Positions 5,346-8,193 of a stretch of DNA of 8,193 nt are shown in pieces; within the stretch, counting starts at the first letter, position 1; each line of letters begins with the position of its first letter. The position numbers and the translations under genes were made by a program. Below the pieces are notes generated by a model. The model was not told the origin of the DNA. It worked only from the letters and a program-made list of their open reading frames with translations, and ran no database searches. The stretch is taken from contig CALBMC010000060.1 of NCBI GenBank assembly GCA_937895685.1, positions 1 through 8,193 on the forward strand, written 5' to 3'. Origin of the DNA: an uncultured bacterium (GTDB taxonomy: Bacteria > Patescibacteriota > Minisyncoccia > Phycocordibacterales > UBA9973).

Positions 5346-6359
5346 TTATTTTAAATACTTGTTTATGTTAGCCCTATGCTCGTCATATGTTTTGGCATAG
5401 TAGACATTACCTTCTTTATCATGGAGATAATAAAGGTAATCTGAATATTTAGGATTTATTGCCGCTTCAATAGACAAAATCCCTGGATTAGTTATAGGCT
5501 TTGGTGGCAAACCAGAATGCAGGTAAGTGTTGTATTCACTATCAAAATCGCTATCAAAATCCCCCTCAATTCCAGCAACCTTCATTCCATAAAATACAGT
5601 AGCGTCTGCTTGAAGTCTTATTCCTTTAGAAATTCTTTTTTGCAATATTCCAGAAATCATTTCTCGATCACCCTTTCCGCTCGCCTCTTCTTCTATGATA
5701 GACGCAAGCACGATAACCTCTTCCCAATCAAGACCCTTTGCTTCCGCTTCAATCTTCAAAGAATTTGTTTTCTTTAAAAAATTATTTTCTAATTTTTCTA
5801 AAATTGCCAAAGCTGAAGAATTCTTTGGTAAAAAATATGTATCAGGAAAAAGATATCCTTCTTTTTCAGAAGACAAAGATAAAAATTCAGATGCGACTCC
5901 TTCTCCGAACTTAGAACTTATTGTTTCGCTCATCTCAAAGCGATCAAAACCTTCCGGGAAAGTTGTTTTGAAAATTGGCACACCAAAATCACCTGATATT
6001 ATTCTGTCTATTACTTCATTCAATAAATGAGGTCTATCAAAATAATACTCCCCTGCTTGAATTTTTTCTTCATTTCCAGAAATATGGAAAAGTATTTCAA
6101 AAGCCTCCCCCGAACGGACCACACCCTTTTCTTCCAACTCAGAAGATAAATCTCTCAGAGTTTCTCCGCTTTCAAAAGAAACAGAAACTGGATAACTCAC
6201 AATCCTTGGAGTATTAAAATAAAAAAAACAAAAAACAAACAAAATACCCGTAATAACAAAAAGAAACTTCCTTCTTTTTGGAGAGGAGTTTACTTTTTGA
6301 TTGTAAATGTCATCACCTGTTATTTCTTTTTTAGGAAATTCTTCAAAATTTTCTATCAT
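5346..6359 (-). CDS. mltG: Endolytic murein transglycosylase MltG (YceG-like)
   Basis: Cleaves nascent peptidoglycan strands within the glycan chain and is thought to set glycan length by acting as a terminase near the synthesis machinery. It has 337 residues: a cytoplasmic tail (1-30, ending KRRK), one membrane helix at about 32-49, a LysM-like subdomain at about 57-110 (SGETLRDLSSELEEKGVV), and the YceG catalytic domain. Landmarks are EGYLFPDTY at 167-175, LASIIEEEA at 218-226 with Glu223 matching the E. coli catalytic Glu218, the conserved QADATVFYG at 250-258, and GLPPKPITNPG at 283-293. The C-terminal YYLHDKEGNVYYAKTYDEH matches the family end. The ATG at 6359 follows the stop of the 412-aa gene by 3 nt, so the two are almost certainly one transcript. 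A tandem 12-bp duplication lies in the loop before YNTYL. Confidence 0.95.
   Translation of the reverse strand: MIENFEEFPKKEITGDDIYNQKVNSSPKRRKFLFVITGILFVFCFFYFNTPRIVSYPVSVSFESGETLRDLSSELEEKGVVRSGEAFEILFHISGNEEKIQAGEYYFDRPHLLNEVIDRIISGDFGVPIFKTTFPEGFDRFEMSETISSKFGEGVASEFLSLSSEKEGYLFPDTYFLPKNSSALAILEKLENNFLKKTNSLKIEAEAKGLDWEEVIVLASIIEEEASGKGDREMISGILQKRISKGIRLQADATVFYGMKVAGIEGDFDSDFDSEYNTYLHSGLPPKPITNPGILSIEAAINPKYSDYLYYLHDKEGNVYYAKTYDEHRANINKYLK
5539..5562. repeat. 12-bp tandem duplication inside mltG
   Basis: Two adjacent 12-bp units (5539-5550 and 5551-5562, 11 of 12 bases identical, CTATCAAAATC plus one differing base) encode two copies of a DFDS-like unit at about residues 267-275. The repeat stays in frame and lies in the loop before the conserved YNTYL...GLPP motif. 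It looks like replication slippage that adds four acidic residues. Confidence 0.8.
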
Positions 6360-6362
6360 AAA

Positions 6363-7601
6363 CTATATTGGAAGATTTGAAGGCGGCTGAGCTTTGGTTG
6401 AGTCAATTTTCTCAAATGAAGGAGCTGAAACAACTTTTCCTGGGAAGTGATAAATTGTTGCCAACTCTTCGCTGTTTAAAACAAATGGTTTATTTCCATC
6501 GTCATAAGGAGGATAAAAATAAGATCTTAATTTGTAAGCATTAAACAAATCCTTCTTCTTATTAAAAGCTCTGTTCTTTGTATAATCTTGCCAATCATAA
6601 TCAAACGCAGGAATATTTGTTGGTTTAAATCCATTCAAGTGCGTAATACCAAAAGTCTTATAAAGGCCGGTTATCGTGGTTATATTCATACCTTTAAACG
6701 ACTCACCCTCTCCAAGATACAAAACTCTTATACCAGCATCAAAACCTGGTTTTGAAATACTTCTTTCTATTGCTTTAACTATATCTTTCTGGTTATCAGT
6801 TAGTTTGGAATAATCTTTTAGAGCTTTACCGTTACTATCTTTACCTCCATTATCTTCAATTATCTTCTTAACCATATCTTTTCCAAGATCTTGCCAACTT
6901 CTCTTCTTAAACCAGTGTCCTGGGGCTATATAACGCTCAGGAACAGCTCTAATCATAATTTGTATCCACATATGCTCTCCTTTCTTCATTGAAGCCAGAG
7001 TTTCGATAATAGAAGAAATCGGGTCTATCTTTTCTTCTTCTTCGGAACCAACAGACTTATCAAGACCGAAATCTATGTAAGTTTTTATTGGCAATGGATC
7101 ATCCTTTGTTAAGACAAAATTACAACCCCACAAATTCCAATTATTACCCTTTTCAAAAGGTGGGATCTGATCAACATAATCAACTTCGTGAGGGATGATC
7201 TCCACTTCAGAATATTGAGCATAGATATTTGTCTCAACTATATCTTTAAATTGAGAAGGAATTCGAACAAAGAATTTAACCCTTCCTTCAGTTGAAACCA
7301 TTTCAAGAGAGAACCAAAGTAATACTTTTCCAAGCCACCATTTTGCCATCCAAGTTCCAACTCCTCCTGATTGCTGAAAAGCGTTTATAAGGGCAAGTTC
7401 CATTGCAGCTGGAGACTTGTGTATTTCTTTTGGAATTCTTATTTCTAAAAGAGTCCATTTGATACTGTTGATGAAATTTTTTCTTATGTACTTTACCCAA
7501 ACAGAAAAGGCTATAACAACCAAAACAACTGGAACCCAAAGTGGAGCAAGCTTAATTAAAGCGTTTATTAAAATAAGAATTAGTGTATTAAAAATTTCCA
7601 T
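6363..7601 (-). CDS. Membrane-anchored protein of a CPR-type secretion-associated family, function unknown
   Basis: 412 residues. One or two hydrophobic segments at about 5-38 anchor the N-terminus, followed by a basic stretch (KYIRKN). The soluble part begins with TLLEIRIPKEIHKSPAAMELAL (split at 50-71), then SLEMVSTEGRVKFFVRIP at 98-115 and NIYAQYSEVEI at 125-135, an acidic linker near 185-192, and a distinctive end: LNSEELATIYHFPGK at 375-389 and PPSNLP at 406-411. I recall this combination in CPR proteins that sit beside, or are fused to, VirD4/VirB4-like type IV secretion ATPases; that is memory, not a search. The nucleotide-binding domain is absent here (no Walker A or B seen). It is followed 3 nt later by mltG rather than by an ATPase gene. 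It lies 16 nt after the Gmad2-like gene. No Shine-Dalgarno sequence precedes the ATG. An envelope or DNA-transport role is inferred. Confidence 0.6.
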   Translation of the reverse strand: MEIFNTLILILINALIKLAPLWVPVVLVVIAFSVWVKYIRKNFINSIKWTLLEIRIPKEIHKSPAAMELALINAFQQSGGVGTWMAKWWLGKVLLWFSLEMVSTEGRVKFFVRIPSQFKDIVETNIYAQYSEVEIIPHEVDYVDQIPPFEKGNNWNLWGCNFVLTKDDPLPIKTYIDFGLDKSVGSEEEEKIDPISSIIETLASMKKGEHMWIQIMIRAVPERYIAPGHWFKKRSWQDLGKDMVKKIIEDNGGKDSNGKALKDYSKLTDNQKDIVKAIERSISKPGFDAGIRVLYLGEGESFKGMNITTITGLYKTFGITHLNGFKPTNIPAFDYDWQDYTKNRAFNKKKDLFNAYKLRSYFYPPYDDGNKPFVLNSEELATIYHFPGKVVSAPSFEKIDSTKAQPPSNLPI

Positions 7602-7606
7602 TACGT

Positions 7607-7612
7607 ATTAAA
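7607..7612 (-). promoter_or_regulatory. Weak -10-like box before the 412-aa gene
   Basis: The minus strand reads TTTAAT (5 of 6 to TATAAT) with 5 nt to the ATG at 7601. There is no TG extension and no -35. Because the upstream gene ends only 16 nt away, read-through from it is the simpler explanation. Confidence 0.2.
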
Positions 7613-7617
7613 TTTGG

Positions 7618-8109
7618 TTATTGTTTAAATTTTACAGGAACGATAAACTCTTGCAAATCTTTATCTGATTTACTTTCTTCTTTTTCTCTGAAAAGTATAT
7701 ATCCCTCATCTCCAGAAGGAAGCATGTTAGCTTTTACTGAGAAAGAAAAGTTATATTTGCCAAAACCTGAAGAAACAACATTAAGAGGAATTTCTCCTGT
7801 TATTGTCCTTCCGGATTCATCTATTATCTGAAATGTTCCAGCATTTCCATTCTCAATATTCCAACCACACTCATTAACATAACCTGCGATTATAAGAGGG
7901 AAAATTATTTCAGTACCACTTTTAGGTGTATCAACTTTTATTCCGCATATACCAAAAGGAGAAGGTGAGATTCCGCCAAAATATTCTGTAGCTTCCGGCT
8001 TAGAGATATCTCCCGGTGCAAGATTGAATACATACATAGACAGCAAAATAAAAGCAAACAAAAGCCCAAATCCTGCAAAAATAATTATTGGAACCTTCTT
8101 AAGATCCAT
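7618..8109 (-). CDS. Membrane-anchored protein with a Gmad2-like beta-sandwich domain
   Basis: 163 residues: a short basic start (MDLKK), one membrane helix at about 7-29, a linker, and a beta-rich extracytoplasmic domain at about 55-162. The pattern (IKVDTPKSGTEI, then PLIIAGYV, then ECGWNIENGNAGTFQIIDESG, ending EFIVPVKF) resembles the immunoglobulin-like Gmad2 domain: a 'P..G..V.SPL.I.G' entry, an aromatic/Trp strand, a 'D..G' turn and an 'f.iPV.F' end. Gmad2 domains occur in bacterial surface and lipoprotein-like proteins; I recall similar anchored copies being frequent in CPR. Cys55 and Cys81 could form a disulfide outside the membrane. There is no lipobox. Exact function is unknown; its neighbours point to the cell envelope. 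The ATG at 8109 follows an extended -10 box by 8 nt and has no Shine-Dalgarno sequence. Confidence 0.6.
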   Translation of the reverse strand: MDLKKVPIIIFAGFGLLFAFILLSMYVFNLAPGDISKPEATEYFGGISPSPFGICGIKVDTPKSGTEIIFPLIIAGYVNECGWNIENGNAGTFQIIDESGRTITGEIPLNVVSSGFGKYNFSFSVKANMLPSGDEGYILFREKEESKSDKDLQEFIVPVKFKQ

Positions 8110-8117
8110 ACTGTTTG

Positions 8118-8126
8118 ATTATAGCA
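8118..8126 (-). promoter_or_regulatory. Extended -10 promoter of the envelope gene cluster
   Basis: The minus strand reads TGCTATAAT, an exact extended -10, with 8 nt to the ATG at 8109. The predicted start is at or just before the start codon. Only 18 nt of genomic sequence remain upstream before adapter begins, so the -35 region is lost and cannot be judged. Confidence 0.6.
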
Positions 8127-8144
8127 AGAAGCCAAAAAGAAAAC

Positions 8145-8193
8145 AGATCGGAAGAGCACACGTCTGAACTCCAGTCACGCCAATGTATCTCGT
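8145..8193 (+). other. Illumina TruSeq adapter and index (sequencing artefact)
   Basis: From 8145 the sequence begins AGATCGGAAGAGC and matches the 34-nt TruSeq indexed (read 1, 3') adapter through 8178. An 8-nt index, GCCAATGT, follows at 8179-8186, then ATCTCGT (8187-8193), the start of the P7 flow-cell sequence. Genome sequence therefore ends at 8144, and this is an untrimmed contig end. Confidence 0.98.

Noticed and set aside
860..8109. Alternative genetic code with UGA as glycine (Gracilibacteria/Absconditabacteria)
   Set aside because: All recognised families are full length under the standard code and glycines use GGN. TGA is not used as a stop by the seven complete genes, but that small sample is explained by AT-rich stop choice (TAA mostly, one TAG).
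1..8144. tRNA or rRNA genes, CRISPR arrays, insertion sequences, phage or defence genes
   Set aside because: I searched both strands by eye and saw no cloverleaf with a T-arm motif, no spaced repeats, no transposase or integrase and no recognised defence domain.

Overview
This AT-rich window (roughly one third G+C) reads as the end of a metagenomic contig from a small-genome bacterium, most likely a member of the Candidate Phyla Radiation (Patescibacteria, Parcubacteria-like). The reasons are a short alanyl-tRNA synthetase without its C-terminal domain, a membrane protein whose sequence and C-terminal signature I associate with CPR type IV secretion-like loci, a membrane-anchored Gmad2-like beta domain, near absence of Shine-Dalgarno sequences, and extended -10 promoter boxes lying directly against start codons. 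The lineage is inferred; no rRNA or other phylogenetic marker is present. The last 49 bases (8145-8193) are Illumina TruSeq adapter plus index, not genome.

All eight genes lie on the minus strand, so transcription runs from high to low coordinates. First (8109-5346) comes an envelope cluster: a Gmad2-like membrane-anchored protein, a 412-aa membrane-anchored protein of uncertain function, and the endolytic murein transglycosylase MltG, with gaps of 16 and 3 nt. Next, after a 93-nt gap holding an extended -10 box, a short possible leader peptide and an inverted repeat, is a DEDDh (DnaQ-like) exonuclease followed by a rho-independent terminator. Then mnmA (tRNA 2-thiouridylase, GTG start) and an MgtC/SapB-family membrane protein lie 9 nt apart.

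Between the MgtC-family gene and alaS are about 300 bases with no convincing protein gene. They hold the best promoter in the window (TTGACA, 16 nt, TATACT), a series of RNA hairpins including a pair of mutually exclusive ones, and a strong terminator. This is either a stand-alone non-coding RNA of about 260 nt or a long attenuating leader for alaS. I could not match it to a known RNA family and consider it the most interesting part of the window.

After alaS, 31 nt downstream, begins an FtsA/PilM-type actin-fold ATPase that runs off the left edge. The genes mix translation (alaS, mnmA), cell wall and envelope work (mltG, the two membrane proteins), nucleic-acid processing (the exonuclease) and probably division or pilus assembly (FtsA/PilM-like). 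Full-length families read through under the standard code with no in-frame UGA, so the UGA-to-glycine code of Gracilibacteria/Absconditabacteria is not used.
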